From assembly GCA_033064195.1 (NCBI GenBank), contig JARBJD010000609.1, positions 1 to 29,254 of the forward strand: a stretch of 29,254 nucleotides of DNA, written 5' to 3'. Positions 9,809-17,276 of the stretch are shown here, piece by piece. The translations under genes were made by a program, and so were the position numbers. Every line of letters starts with the position of its first letter. Position 1 is the first letter of the stretch. This DNA is from Blattamonas nauphoetae. Lineage: Eukaryota > Preaxostyla > Oxymonadida. The notes below the pieces were generated by a model. That model was not told where the DNA came from. It saw only the letters and a list, made by a program, of their open reading frames with translations, and made no database searches.

Positions 9809-9860
9809 CATATTTGTTCTATTCCATATTATGACTTCGTCATTCTAATAAATCTTTGAT

Positions 9861-11549
9861 TTAGTATCCTCTCTTCACTTCTTCATATGCTTCTTGGAGT
9901 CGACGATTAATGACATATCGCACTCGTGGTTGTCCATTCTCAATCCAGAACAGCCAGTATGTCGCTTGATGTAGTGCTAGAATTGGTGGAGGAGGACCTT
10001 CTGGAGTTGATGTGAAATATGGATCGAGTTCTCCCTGATTGATTGGTGATCCTCTGTAGACGATATTTACTGATTCTGCTGTTGAGATACCTTCTTCACC
10101 ACCAGCGATTTCACTTCGATCTGTTGGAACCATGAATGTGAATGAAGTAGCATCCGTAACTGCTCTGGTTCTCTTAAACGACCCTCCATTGTGGCTAGCA
10201 ATACGTGACATACAAATTGAATTCTCAAACTCTTCCGTTGCGGAACAACCAATGAAGTCACCATTCACCATCATCATTTGATAGAACTCAGGTGAGATTG
10301 TTGACATTGGGAAATTGGGAAAGTTGGATCCAAGCATTTCGAATAAGCCAACATAATGAGGATTTCTGAAGACTGTACATTCATTTGGTCTTTCTGGGAA
10401 TAAGCACATTAGATTCATAAGATTGTTGAGTTTGATGCTGATGTTTGATCTCACTCCCATTGCAGTCGCTTGTGATTGAAATGACTGTGTGTCAATTCTT
10501 TCGGCTTTCAGGACATAAACAGTTTTGGAATATGTGTTGAAGAGAGATTGTTTCGTTGCATCAGTGATTTGATATCCGTAGCAAACTGATGTGACTTTAT
10601 CCACTGATGAAGACCAGACAGTTGAAGTGGATACCTTCGTTCTAACCTCATTAACAGTTGTGGCTGTATGATGAGCAGTTTGATCGTATTGAATCACTGG
10701 ATTTCCAATTTGGGTAAATTCTTGTGTCAGAGTGGAGTATTCATTCTCACCCAGTTGATGCATTCCATCTTGATCAACTATAGTCGTAATATTTTTGTCT
10801 GGAAATAGATCTCTGACCACCTCAAGTGTTTTTCTAACAACAGTTGAAACTCGAACGGGACAATACACAAGTGAATCTGTTGTCAAGTGAAATCTCAAAC
10901 GTAAATTGCCAAAGATGGAATTAGGATACTGATCAAAGGTACTCAATGGGAGGAGGTTCACAAATGGAATAACCAGTGGAATTGTCGCGGTGAAAGGTGC
11001 TTTGTTTCCATTGAGTGTTGGAACAAAATAGAATCCACACACGCTTGGATCCATTCTCTGGACATTTTCAAAAAGACTGTAGCAATGCTTCATGTTGTTT
11101 TTCTCTTCAAAAGACTTGAAAGTGTGATACAGAAATGATTCGTGAACATGATTATTCTGTAGTGAATTGTCAATGATGTTTCCTTTACTGTCGACGAGTC
11201 TCATGTCTCGAATTGCATCTGATGATGATTTATATCCGTAGAACATTCCATATTGTCCAATCATCCCAAATTTAGCTCCATCGAATGGCTGGTAAAAAGG
11301 AATAGTAACAGTTAGATCGATACGCAAATGACTCTTCGCAAACTCAGTCACATCATGACCGTCATAGCACAGTGGAACTTCAATCTCATCTCCAATTCTA
11401 CATGGCATGGGAGGATTGGTTGGATGTACTTCTTGGATGGAGTAGATGTGAGGTTCTGAATCCCATTGTTTTGGCATATACGATTGCACTTCAATTTGTT
11501 CGATTAATGTCGATGTTGGTTTGGATTGATTTGATCTGATACTTCTCAT
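9861..11549 (-). CDS. Major-capsid-like protein, second paralogue
   Basis: The 562-residue protein is related along most of its length to the protein at 11634-13373. Shared blocks include YKSSSDAIRDMRLV (106-119; partner KHSASIFRDLTV), YPNSIFGNLRLRFHL (208-222; partner YPKCLFGDLKLSVHM), and a C-terminal PPPPILALHQATYWLFW...NGQPRVRYV stretch (partner PAPILATTATTWWVLR...NGEPKVEYY). The length and beta-rich content fit a double-jelly-roll capsid protein, the hexon-like coat unit of Polintons. That assignment is inferred from size, position and context, without a motif search. There is no signal peptide. The motif and ATG are adjacent (TAAATG), supporting this start. It may be a second coat subunit or a specialised vertex protein. 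Confidence 0.75.
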   Translation of the reverse strand: MRSIRSNQSKPTSTLIEQIEVQSYMPKQWDSEPHIYSIQEVHPTNPPMPCRIGDEIEVPLCYDGHDVTEFAKSHLRIDLTVTIPFYQPFDGAKFGMIGQYGMFYGYKSSSDAIRDMRLVDSKGNIIDNSLQNNHVHESFLYHTFKSFEEKNNMKHCYSLFENVQRMDPSVCGFYFVPTLNGNKAPFTATIPLVIPFVNLLPLSTFDQYPNSIFGNLRLRFHLTTDSLVYCPVRVSTVVRKTLEVVRDLFPDKNITTIVDQDGMHQLGENEYSTLTQEFTQIGNPVIQYDQTAHHTATTVNEVRTKVSTSTVWSSSVDKVTSVCYGYQITDATKQSLFNTYSKTVYVLKAERIDTQSFQSQATAMGVRSNISIKLNNLMNLMCLFPERPNECTVFRNPHYVGLFEMLGSNFPNFPMSTISPEFYQMMMVNGDFIGCSATEEFENSICMSRIASHNGGSFKRTRAVTDATSFTFMVPTDRSEIAGGEEGISTAESVNIVYRGSPINQGELDPYFTSTPEGPPPPILALHQATYWLFWIENGQPRVRYVINRRLQEAYEEVKRGY

Positions 11550-11569
11550 TTATAGAAAAATAAAAAATA
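11550..11569 (-). promoter_or_regulatory. T-rich promoter-like motif
   Basis: The coding strand reads TATTTTTTATTTTTCTATAA against the ATG (TAAATG) of the second capsid-like gene. Confidence 0.55.
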
Positions 11570-11591
11570 CAATATCATTATTTTCTTTTAC

Positions 11592-11630
11592 TGTTTTGTC
11601 TCGCCAGAGGCTTCGAACTCCCGATGAGAG
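11592..11630 (-). repeat. Dispersed TTCGAA-centred repeat, copy A
   Basis: The plus strand reads GTCTCGCC-AGAGGCTTCGAACTCCC. It is the only one of four copies outside a gene, lying just past the stop of the first capsid gene. Copies B-D are at 13964-13995, 18867-18899 and 18587-18628. Confidence 0.55.
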
Positions 11631-11633
11631 TCT

Positions 11634-13373
11634 CTACATGATTCCTAAATCTTTGTGTAACGCTTTCAGTGTGTGATTAGGATAGTACTCAACTTTTGGT
11701 TCACCATTGCTGTATCGTAATACCCACCATGTGGTTGCAGTGGTTGCTAATATTGGTGCTGGAGGATGTGTAAATGTTGTCATATCACCTCCACTTTGAC
11801 TTGGGTTGTAAACATTGTAGTATGTGTCAAGATTACCCTGATAGATTGGATGTGATCTCAAAGTGACCACAGTGTTTCCTTTTGAACTGATGGAATCATT
11901 GCAGTTCGTTGGACATCCACTTCTCTGAGTTGGAAAGCACAGAAGGAAGTCAGTATTGTCATGAACTGGACGAACTCTTGTCATTGTTTCATTGGGATAA
12001 TTGCCGTCACCAGTGAGTTTCTCTTCAACGAGAGAATCCGTCAGTGATCGCTCCAAATCATCAGGAACAGCTAGGTACGAATCGAGATTGAGAGTCGATA
12101 ATGCGAACTGATAGAAGCGAGCTCCAATTGTTGTCGTTGGTTGTTCTGGATAAGACCTGTTTTGTAAAGTCACTTTGATGTTCTTCTGCATTGGATTGTG
12201 GAAGCAAGTGACTTCATTGTCGTAGTGACGGAAGAGTAGCATAATATCCTTTGCATTCACCACTACCATTTGCTGAGTACAATCAATTCCTGTTGCCGTT
12301 GGCGTCTTCTGAAATGGATAGAATGAGATCTTCTCAGCTGGAATTGTTCCAGGACGATTTGTGTACATCTCCATGAGTTTCTTTATCGCACCATCTTTCA
12401 TTTTGTATCCAACACTCATGCAATACACATCATCAATTCGATAGTTTGTGACGTTCAATGAGATGTACTGATCCACAAATTCTGGTTCTGTTGTCACGAC
12501 ATTGGCTGTTGAGCAAACTATGTCTTTTGTTACTGTTGGTTGCTGAAATGATTGACCAATTTGAACAAAGTTCTTGGTGCATGAGGTTCTGAGATTGTTC
12601 AGAAAATAAGGACGATGTTGAATGCAATTGAGAATTGCTGCTTTAATAGTTGGTGCTGCTGCTGTTCCAGTCACGAGTGATGATAGTGTATCTTTCAAAG
12701 TGAGTTCAGGATTTACAGAACAACAAACAAATGCATCTTCATTCATGTGCACACTCAATTTCAAATCACCAAAGAGACATTTTGGATAGTCAGTCATCCC
12801 TGAGAATATCAGAAGATCTTCAAGATTAATCGACACACGAATAGGCACATCAATAGTGTCTTGAAACACTCCTGTTCCAGACGTCGTTGTGAAATCCGAT
12901 AATGGAATATACACACCAGCAACTGATTCATCATGATTCCATGCATTCTGCCAAGGTGTGTGACAATGTTTTCGATTCTCCAATTGACTCTTAGGTTTGA
13001 TCATATTGTAGATGTGAGACTCCATTGATACATCATTGTTTGTTGTGCTGATGATTCTTTGATTGTTGTGAAGAACAGTAAGGTCACGAAAGATTGATGC
13101 TGAATGCTTGAGTCCAACGAAGATGAATATCCTCTCATTCATGTACGATCCAACCTTACCAGCTGTAGTTTGCCAATTATTGAGTCTCAATGTCGCCGTC
13201 ATAGTGAATGTGATAAAGGAATCATCGATTTGACAAATGTCCTGATTCCCAGTCAACGGAATGATTATCTCTTGTCCTGTGTAGAATCGTGCATTCTCTG
13301 ATGGTTTCAATTCTTGGATTGAAGTACTGTGTGCTCCATCATTCAGAAGGTAATTGATGTGATGTTCAGACAT
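11634..13373 (-). CDS. Major-capsid-like protein, first paralogue
   Basis: The 579-residue protein begins MSEHHINYLLND and has QEIIIPLTGNQDICQIDDSFITF near 34-56, a RIFIFVGLKHSASIFRDLTV block at 81-100, DVPIRVSINLEDLL near 175-187 and YPKCLFGDLKLSVHM at 196-210. The C-terminal part has HPIYQGNLDTYYNVYNP and a tryptophan-bearing TTWWVLRYSNGEPKVEYY end. These align with the neighbouring 562-aa protein, so the pair arose by tandem duplication. Size, beta-rich pattern and position beside the small virion proteins and ATPase fit a double-jelly-roll major capsid protein. The T-rich motif is not next to this ATG; it lies 120 bp upstream, before a 38-codon reading frame. Confidence 0.78.
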   Translation of the reverse strand: MSEHHINYLLNDGAHSTSIQELKPSENARFYTGQEIIIPLTGNQDICQIDDSFITFTMTATLRLNNWQTTAGKVGSYMNERIFIFVGLKHSASIFRDLTVLHNNQRIISTTNNDVSMESHIYNMIKPKSQLENRKHCHTPWQNAWNHDESVAGVYIPLSDFTTTSGTGVFQDTIDVPIRVSINLEDLLIFSGMTDYPKCLFGDLKLSVHMNEDAFVCCSVNPELTLKDTLSSLVTGTAAAPTIKAAILNCIQHRPYFLNNLRTSCTKNFVQIGQSFQQPTVTKDIVCSTANVVTTEPEFVDQYISLNVTNYRIDDVYCMSVGYKMKDGAIKKLMEMYTNRPGTIPAEKISFYPFQKTPTATGIDCTQQMVVVNAKDIMLLFRHYDNEVTCFHNPMQKNIKVTLQNRSYPEQPTTTIGARFYQFALSTLNLDSYLAVPDDLERSLTDSLVEEKLTGDGNYPNETMTRVRPVHDNTDFLLCFPTQRSGCPTNCNDSISSKGNTVVTLRSHPIYQGNLDTYYNVYNPSQSGGDMTTFTHPPAPILATTATTWWVLRYSNGEPKVEYYPNHTLKALHKDLGIM

Positions 13374-13376
13374 GAG

Positions 13377-13493
13377 TTACTGTTGTATTTGACCCATGTC
13401 ATCTCTTGTGTATTCTTTCCTTCCAGTGGTATTTCCAGTCAATGATGATGCTCCAGTTCTTTTGTTTGTCAGATGTGTTAAATGTGAGTTCAT
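13377..13493 (-). CDS. 38-codon upstream reading frame
   Basis: A short frame, MNSHLTHLTNKRTGASSLTG onward, starts at an ATG directly after a strong T-rich motif and ends 3 bp before the capsid ATG. Its composition is polar and basic, with no recognised domain. It could be a small protein, an upstream frame that tunes capsid translation, or leader sequence with no coding role. The placement of the motif suggests that transcription starts just before it. Confidence 0.35.
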   Translation of the reverse strand: MNSHLTHLTNKRTGASSLTGNTTGRKEYTRDDMGQIQQ

Positions 13494-13513
13494 TTTAACA
13501 AAAATAAAAAATT
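13494..13513 (-). promoter_or_regulatory. T-rich promoter-like motif
   Basis: The coding strand reads TTTTTTATTTTTGTTAAA, then ATG of the 38-codon frame. It is one of the best copies of the motif and the nearest one to the first capsid gene. Confidence 0.55.
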
Positions 13514-13534
13514 ACATTTATGCTTTAACTCTAG

Positions 13535-13834
13535 TTACTTTTTCTTTTTTGGTTTCTTCGCTTTTGGTTTCAGCTTTTCTTCCAGTTTCAGTATTTCTCC
13601 TCTGAGCTTGTTCGCAACCGCAGTGTTTCCTTCATTCATTGCTTGCTCATATTGTGCCATCTTTTCTGCGTGGATGTGTTGATCCGATTTCACATCTGGA
13701 ATCATCTCAACACCTGTCTGTGCGACTTTAGAAATCAACGGTCCAACGAAGAGAATTAGGTTCAGAAATGGAGCTCCAACTCTGAGTATGTTTTTGCCAA
13801 CTGCTGCTATTTTGGATAACCAACCTGGTGCCAT
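13535..13834 (-). CDS. Small basic virion-type protein, MAPG family 2
   Basis: I chose the ATG at 13834 (99 residues, MAPGWLSKIAAVGKNILRVG) over an earlier in-frame ATG at 13957. It follows the T-rich motif directly, and the next gene upstream starts with the same MAPG. Residues 1-40 form an amphipathic then hydrophobic stretch (APFLNLILFVGPLISKVAQT). The middle is a charged helix (AEKMAQYEQAMNEGNTAVANKLRGEILKLEEKL), and the end is a lysine-rich tail (KPKAKKPKKKK). An amphipathic N-terminus with a basic tail suits a DNA- or membrane-interacting internal virion protein, as adenovirus pVI or core proteins do. That parallel is inference. Confidence 0.68.
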   Translation of the reverse strand: MAPGWLSKIAAVGKNILRVGAPFLNLILFVGPLISKVAQTGVEMIPDVKSDQHIHAEKMAQYEQAMNEGNTAVANKLRGEILKLEEKLKPKAKKPKKKK

Positions 13835-13837
13835 TTT

Positions 13838-13852
13838 CGGAAAATAAAAATA
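13838..13852 (-). promoter_or_regulatory. T-rich promoter-like motif
   Basis: The coding strand reads ATTTTTATTTTCCGAAA and then ATG at 13834. This spacing decides the start of MAPG family 2. Confidence 0.5.
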
Positions 13853-13871
13853 TTCGAATACTAGTGAATGA

Positions 13872-14219
13872 TTATCCTTTGAATTGAATTTTGGAATTTG
13901 ACGAGAGTGGCATATCATCATTTGAGAATCGTCCATTTCGGGGAGGTTCGTATTCAATCATCTGTCTTGCCTCTGCAAGGCTTCGAACCCGACTGGGGTC
14001 GAGTGGTTTTTGTTGACGATTGATCGCCTTATTTTGCTGGTACACATCCATCATTCCTCCTAATCCATTGAGTATTCCACCTGCTGTTTGTCCGAATTTA
14101 CTGTTCGTTTGAGAGAGCAATCCACCACCGACTTGAAGCAATGTTGGAGCTAGAGGTTTGATGAATTGAAAGAATTGCTTGCCGATATTTTTGAGTTTGT
14201 TGAAACTTCCTGGTGCCAT
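13872..14219 (-). CDS. Small glycine-rich virion-type protein, MAPG family 1
   Basis: The 115-residue protein starts MAPGSFNKLKNIGKQFFQFI, an amphipathic N-terminus. It continues with KPLAPTLLQVGGGLL and TAGGILNGLGGMMDVYQQN, a Gly-rich hydrophobic segment, and then a polar tail. It shares the MAPG start, length class and amphipathic design with its downstream neighbour, 37 bp away, but little else. I infer an internal capsid or membrane-active protein. The stretch VRSLAEAR (about residues 78-85) is encoded by copy B of the dispersed TTCGAA repeat. The promoter-like motif lies about 42 nt upstream, farther than for most genes here. Confidence 0.68.
   Translation of the reverse strand: MAPGSFNKLKNIGKQFFQFIKPLAPTLLQVGGGLLSQTNSKFGQTAGGILNGLGGMMDVYQQNKAINRQQKPLDPSRVRSLAEARQMIEYEPPRNGRFSNDDMPLSSNSKIQFKG
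13964..13995 (-). repeat. Dispersed TTCGAA-centred repeat, copy B
   Basis: The plus strand reads GTCTTGCCTCTGCAAGGCTTCGAACCC. It lies inside the MAPG family 1 gene, where it encodes RVRSLAEAR. Confidence 0.6.
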
Positions 14220-14260
14220 TTATGCAATTTTGAGAAATTGTGTTGAAGAGACGAAGTCTA

Positions 14261-14281
14261 TTTAAGTAAAAATAAAAAATA
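14261..14281 (-). promoter_or_regulatory. T-rich promoter-like motif
   Basis: The coding strand reads TATTTTTTATTTTTACTTAAA, about 42 nt upstream of the ATG at 14219. It gives the longest inferred leader among these genes, apart from the first capsid gene. Confidence 0.5.
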
Positions 14282-14301
14282 CAATTCATTTATAATTTTA
14301 G

Positions 14302-14333
14302 CGGGGAAAAAATCTCAGAAGAGATTTCTGCCC
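14302..14333. terminator. Hairpin between two leftward genes
   Basis: AAATCTC (14310-14316) pairs perfectly with GAGATTT (14321-14327) around an AGAA loop. GGGG before it and CCC after it can extend the stem across small bulges. It lies just past the stop of the 197-aa gene and before the next promoter-like motif, so it could mark transcript ends. That role is inferred. Confidence 0.4.
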
Positions 14334-14923
14334 TAACGGGGTATCGCTTTCGTCAGAGAAATGCCACAATTGAGAATAGTGTTGAATGCTTCATTGTAGG
14401 CAATGCTCATGTCTTTTCCACCAACAAGGATCTTGAAAATGGTTCTAAACACTGGGAGTTTATTCAGACATAGGCACTTATCAGACAGATCATCCAGTTC
14501 GATCACCACATCATTGATTCCAGTGAGTGTCGCAATCAGAGCACATAAATCACTTTGGTTTGTGATCAGTTTCTTCGAAGGTTCAATGAGATTATTCAGT
14601 AGTTTCTTTTCACATGCGAATGCATTCTTGTAGACGAGCAATAGCTGATCTTTGAATGCTGAAATGTTGGAGGTATATTCTCGAAGCGGAATTGTTCGAC
14701 TTTGGATCGGAGCTGATGGATATGTCTCAAATGGTGGATCGTAAGCTCCACGTTCATTCGTGACCACAGGCTCAGAGCACACTCTTTCCATCTCCATCTT
14801 CGATCCTCTATTATCTACGCCAGCTTTGCTCCTATCCTCGATGATGACATTGTTGGTGATTGATGTTGGTACTGAAGAAGAACCTGTGTGTTTTGTAAAT
14901 TGACAACTTAGAATTGGTTGCAT
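14333..14923 (-). CDS. Unrecognised 196-aa element protein
   Basis: I start it at the ATG at 14923 (MQPILSCQFTKHTGSSS), since a T-rich motif lies just upstream. The first 90 residues are polar and probably disordered (SVPTSITNNVIIEDRSKAG, then PPFETYPSAPIQSR). The rest is helical: AFKDQLLLVYKNAFACEKKLL, LITNQSDLCALIATLTGIND, then a Cys-bearing segment and SIAYNEAFNTILNCGISLTK. No membrane segment, zinc motif or protease triad is evident. Its place between the small virion proteins and the 320-aa protein suggests a structural or assembly role. I do not recognise the family. Confidence 0.65.
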   Translation of the reverse strand: MQPILSCQFTKHTGSSSVPTSITNNVIIEDRSKAGVDNRGSKMEMERVCSEPVVTNERGAYDPPFETYPSAPIQSRTIPLREYTSNISAFKDQLLLVYKNAFACEKKLLNNLIEPSKKLITNQSDLCALIATLTGINDVVIELDDLSDKCLCLNKLPVFRTIFKILVGGKDMSIAYNEAFNTILNCGISLTKAIPR

Positions 14924-14928
14924 CACTT

Positions 14929-14948
14929 TCTATAAAAATAAAACATAT
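14929..14948 (-). promoter_or_regulatory. T-rich promoter-like motif
   Basis: The coding strand reads ATATGTTTTATTTTTATAGA, ending 5 nt before the ATG at 14923. It favours that ATG over the GTG one codon upstream. Confidence 0.5.
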
Positions 14949-14966
14949 ATATTAATGTTTTTAAAT

Positions 14967-15929
14967 TCACATTTCTGCTCGATCTATAGCTCGCATTCCA
15001 GAACTGTCCAACTGTGCAAATCGATAATACCCAGGCATTTCAGATTGGTATCCACTGATATCATCATCTGTGACTGTTTTGAATGCTTTGGCTTTCAGTT
15101 TATTAACTTCTGTTGATATGTGAGTTGAATAGCGAGTACAGTATTCCGATAAATACGTTGTATCTTGAGTGATCATTTGGAGAAACACTGGATCAATCTG
15201 ATCCTTGAAGGCTTTCTTTTGTTTCATACTGGGATTGTAGTCCTGAACATGATCATGAAGCCATTGATCCCACATCAGTGATGCAATCTGTGATTGAATT
15301 GAATTGAACACCATATTGTCTAACACATTCTTGCTGGGATCAGCTGGATTGCTTCGATTTGCACGAGTTATTCCCAATGTGTCTGTCATGTGTTCACCAA
15401 CAGCTCTCTTCATTATTGCATATGGTTGTTGAGATCGTTTAGTCTTCATCTCTTCATAGCTGATGTCTCGATAATTGGTTGGCAAATCGTATGTTCCATT
15501 CTTGAGGAAATTCCGATGTACAGCTTTGATTTTCCTTCCATTCTCTTGATTGAACGATGTGTATGATTTCAGTCTTCGCATATCTGGTGTTGGATTCATT
15601 GCATAGTATGTCTCTTTGACTGGTCTGCTGTTGTATGGAGTGAGCATAGCACCATTGACTGCAATCAAATCTCCAGTATCATTATCGTAGACCATCACAT
15701 CAGGAACTTGTCCATATTGTTCTATTTTTGCAGTCCAATTTCGTCCAGTTCTCTTGATGTATTCTAACGCTGATGGAAGACTGCACAGAACATCATTGCG
15801 TCTGGTTTGAATATCATCGTCGGCATAGATTCGTTTCAATGCTGCTTGAGTCTCCGGTCCGTATCTCATTTTTGGTTTCTTCGCTTGTGCTTTTCTTTGT
15901 GGTTGAACGTACACTATCTTTTGTGACAT
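14967..15929 (-). CDS. Unrecognised 320-aa element protein
   Basis: The protein has a basic N-terminus (PQRKAQAKKPKMRYGPETQA), then LKRIYADDDIQTRRNDVLCS and a mixed middle with DVMVYDNDTGDLIAVNGAML. The second half is largely helical: NVLDNMVFNSIQSQIASLMW, DQIDPVFLQMITQDTTYLSE, STEVNKLKAKAFKTV. It ends with MPGYYRFAQLDSSGMRAID. I see no Cys-His protease triad, Walker motif or zinc finger. The gene is divergent from the ATPase with 61 bp between the ATGs. Its basic start and cluster position suggest a virion or DNA-associated protein, and the family is unknown to me. Confidence 0.68.
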   Translation of the reverse strand: MSQKIVYVQPQRKAQAKKPKMRYGPETQAALKRIYADDDIQTRRNDVLCSLPSALEYIKRTGRNWTAKIEQYGQVPDVMVYDNDTGDLIAVNGAMLTPYNSRPVKETYYAMNPTPDMRRLKSYTSFNQENGRKIKAVHRNFLKNGTYDLPTNYRDISYEEMKTKRSQQPYAIMKRAVGEHMTDTLGITRANRSNPADPSKNVLDNMVFNSIQSQIASLMWDQWLHDHVQDYNPSMKQKKAFKDQIDPVFLQMITQDTTYLSEYCTRYSTHISTEVNKLKAKAFKTVTDDDISGYQSEMPGYYRFAQLDSSGMRAIDRAEM

Positions 15930-15990
15930 TGTGTGTTTTCATACAAAATAAAAAAACCAAAAGTATATTTTAATTAGAGTTAAATCACAA
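15930..15990. promoter_or_regulatory. Divergent promoter region of 320-aa gene and ATPase
   Basis: Only 61 bp separate the two ATGs. The leftward copy of the motif (coding strand TTTTTTATTTTGTATG) is at 15939-15957. A rightward AT-rich block, TATATTTTAATTAGAGTTAAAT, covers 15964-15985. The rightward one departs from the leftward consensus. Confidence 0.5.
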
Positions 15991-16845
15991 ATGAAGAAAT
16001 CATCGATGTCTCTAACAGCCTACGTGAATACAAAATTGAGTGAAGCATCAAATAGGAATGTTTCTCATGAAGTGCAATCACAGATTCATCCAGACTTGAA
16101 TTTCAATCGCAATAGTGTCAATGTCCTCGTTGGAAACAGAGGAAGTGGGAAAACATTCAATGCTCTTCGAGAGGTTGCCAAGCTCCAAAATGTCCAAGTC
16201 AGAAATGAACTCTTTCACCTCTTTGTCTTCGTCACTGATAAGAACATTGATCCAACCTTCGACAAATTTAAAACAATATTAAACGTTCCTTATGTGAATG
16301 TGAAATACGATGATGCTCTTCCATTTCTGTTGGAACTCTCTGAATCGAAAGCTGCATATGAAGAGATCATTGATAATCAGTGGCAGAATAGAATCACTGA
16401 TGAATGCAGAGAGAATCTCTTTGACTCACTTTACATTGATGATTTCTCAGTTAAGAATCTCCAAACGATTATCCTCCTTGATGACTGTCGTAGAATCCTT
16501 GGTGAACGAAGGACATCTAAAAATAGAATGACCATGATGGATTTATTATTGGAGAATCGACAACCGAAATTCACATTCTTTCTGACGATGCATGAGCTGT
16601 TCAGTTTGTCAGCAGATATGAAGTCAAACATCGATTCAATGTGGATCTTTGGAGGATTCAACAAAGAACGAATCAGTAGAGTCTATCCTCAGTTGAACTC
16701 ACCAATTGATATTCAACACTTCTGGAATGTCTATCAACGGAAACAAAAGTGTGAAGCAATCATTCTTCGATACAATACTGATGGAGTTGCACTGTCTGAG
16801 ATCAACAAAGATGGATTAATCAGAAGGGTCAGAGAGCTCTTGTAG
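15991..16845 (+). CDS. FtsK/HerA-type genome-packaging ATPase
   Basis: The 284-residue protein carries Walker A GNRGSGKT at 48-55 and Walker B TIILLDDC at 159-166. A polar strand typical of the sensor region follows near 190-202 (PKFTFFLTMHEL). It matches the A32-like packaging ATPases of Polintons, virophages and large DNA viruses, which use ATP to drive genome DNA into preformed capsids. The length is normal for the family. It is one of two rightward genes in the core. Its 3' end overlaps the convergent 119-aa gene by 30 bp. Its upstream block is a weaker version of the shared promoter-like motif. Confidence 0.9.
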   Translation: MKKSSMSLTAYVNTKLSEASNRNVSHEVQSQIHPDLNFNRNSVNVLVGNRGSGKTFNALREVAKLQNVQVRNELFHLFVFVTDKNIDPTFDKFKTILNVPYVNVKYDDALPFLLELSESKAAYEEIIDNQWQNRITDECRENLFDSLYIDDFSVKNLQTIILLDDCRRILGERRTSKNRMTMMDLLLENRQPKFTFFLTMHELFSLSADMKSNIDSMWIFGGFNKERISRVYPQLNSPIDIQHFWNVYQRKQKCEAIILRYNTDGVALSEINKDGLIRRVRELL

Positions 16846-17175
16846 AAGGTTCCCAATTGTATCGTCAAAACTTCGAAGCCTCATGCTGAGAGTGTCTGTG
16901 AGCGTTCGAATTGATTCTTCAATGTCTGATAATCTTTGATCAATCGATAGTGAATTAGGAGAAGTGGAAGCATCAGCATATCGTTTCCTCAGTGCTATCT
17001 CACCTCTTATTTTTGTTATTCTGTATCCATCAATTTGAATCATCCTATTCAGTTTCTGTGTTGTGTACTCATTCAGTTCTTTTCTATTCTTCTCTAAGTA
17101 TCTCTGAAAGTCGTGGATGTTTGTGAACTCTTTCTGTTCAGGATCAAACGGTTCTAATATTTTCAGTGATGTCAT
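16816..17175 (-). CDS. 119-aa element protein with conserved-looking core and coiled coil
   Basis: The N-terminal half contains FTNIHDFQRYLEKNRKELNE and then TTQKLNRMIQIDGYRITKIR followed by GEIALRKRY, a compact motif that looks like a folded core. The C-terminal half is polar and helical with regular heptads (IDQRLSDIEESIRTLTDTLS, MRLRSFDDTIGNLLQEL), a likely coiled coil for oligomerisation. Function is unknown. It converges on the packaging ATPase and overlaps its last 30 bp. The ATG follows the T-rich motif directly (TAAATG). Confidence 0.72.
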   Translation of the reverse strand: MTSLKILEPFDPEQKEFTNIHDFQRYLEKNRKELNEYTTQKLNRMIQIDGYRITKIRGEIALRKRYADASTSPNSLSIDQRLSDIEESIRTLTDTLSMRLRSFDDTIGNLLQELSDPSD

Positions 17176-17195
17176 TTAAGTGAAATAAAAATATT
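17176..17195 (-). promoter_or_regulatory. T-rich promoter-like motif
   Basis: The coding strand reads ATATTTTTATTTCACTTAA against the ATG of the 119-aa gene, forming TAAATG. Confidence 0.55.
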
Positions 17196-17212
17196 TGAAA
17201 CATTATTGAAAA

Positions 17213-17276
17213 CGAACAAAGTTCTCAGATCGAAGATCGCACTACGCTAGATTGAAGCGAACGAAGTTCTGAGGTC
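17213..17276. repeat. Pair of 19-nt direct repeats
   Basis: CGAACAAAGTTCTCAGATC (17213-17231) and CGAACGAAGTTCTGAGGTC (17258-17276) differ at three positions and start 45 bp apart. They lie between the integrase stop and the 119-aa gene and touch the integrase end. Function is unknown. Confidence 0.45.

Noticed and set aside
11592-11630. tRNA-like T-loop sequence (TTCGAA with GC flanks)
   Set aside because: No acceptor, D or anticodon arms could be drawn around it, and the same string recurs inside coding regions, so I call it a dispersed repeat and not a tRNA gene.
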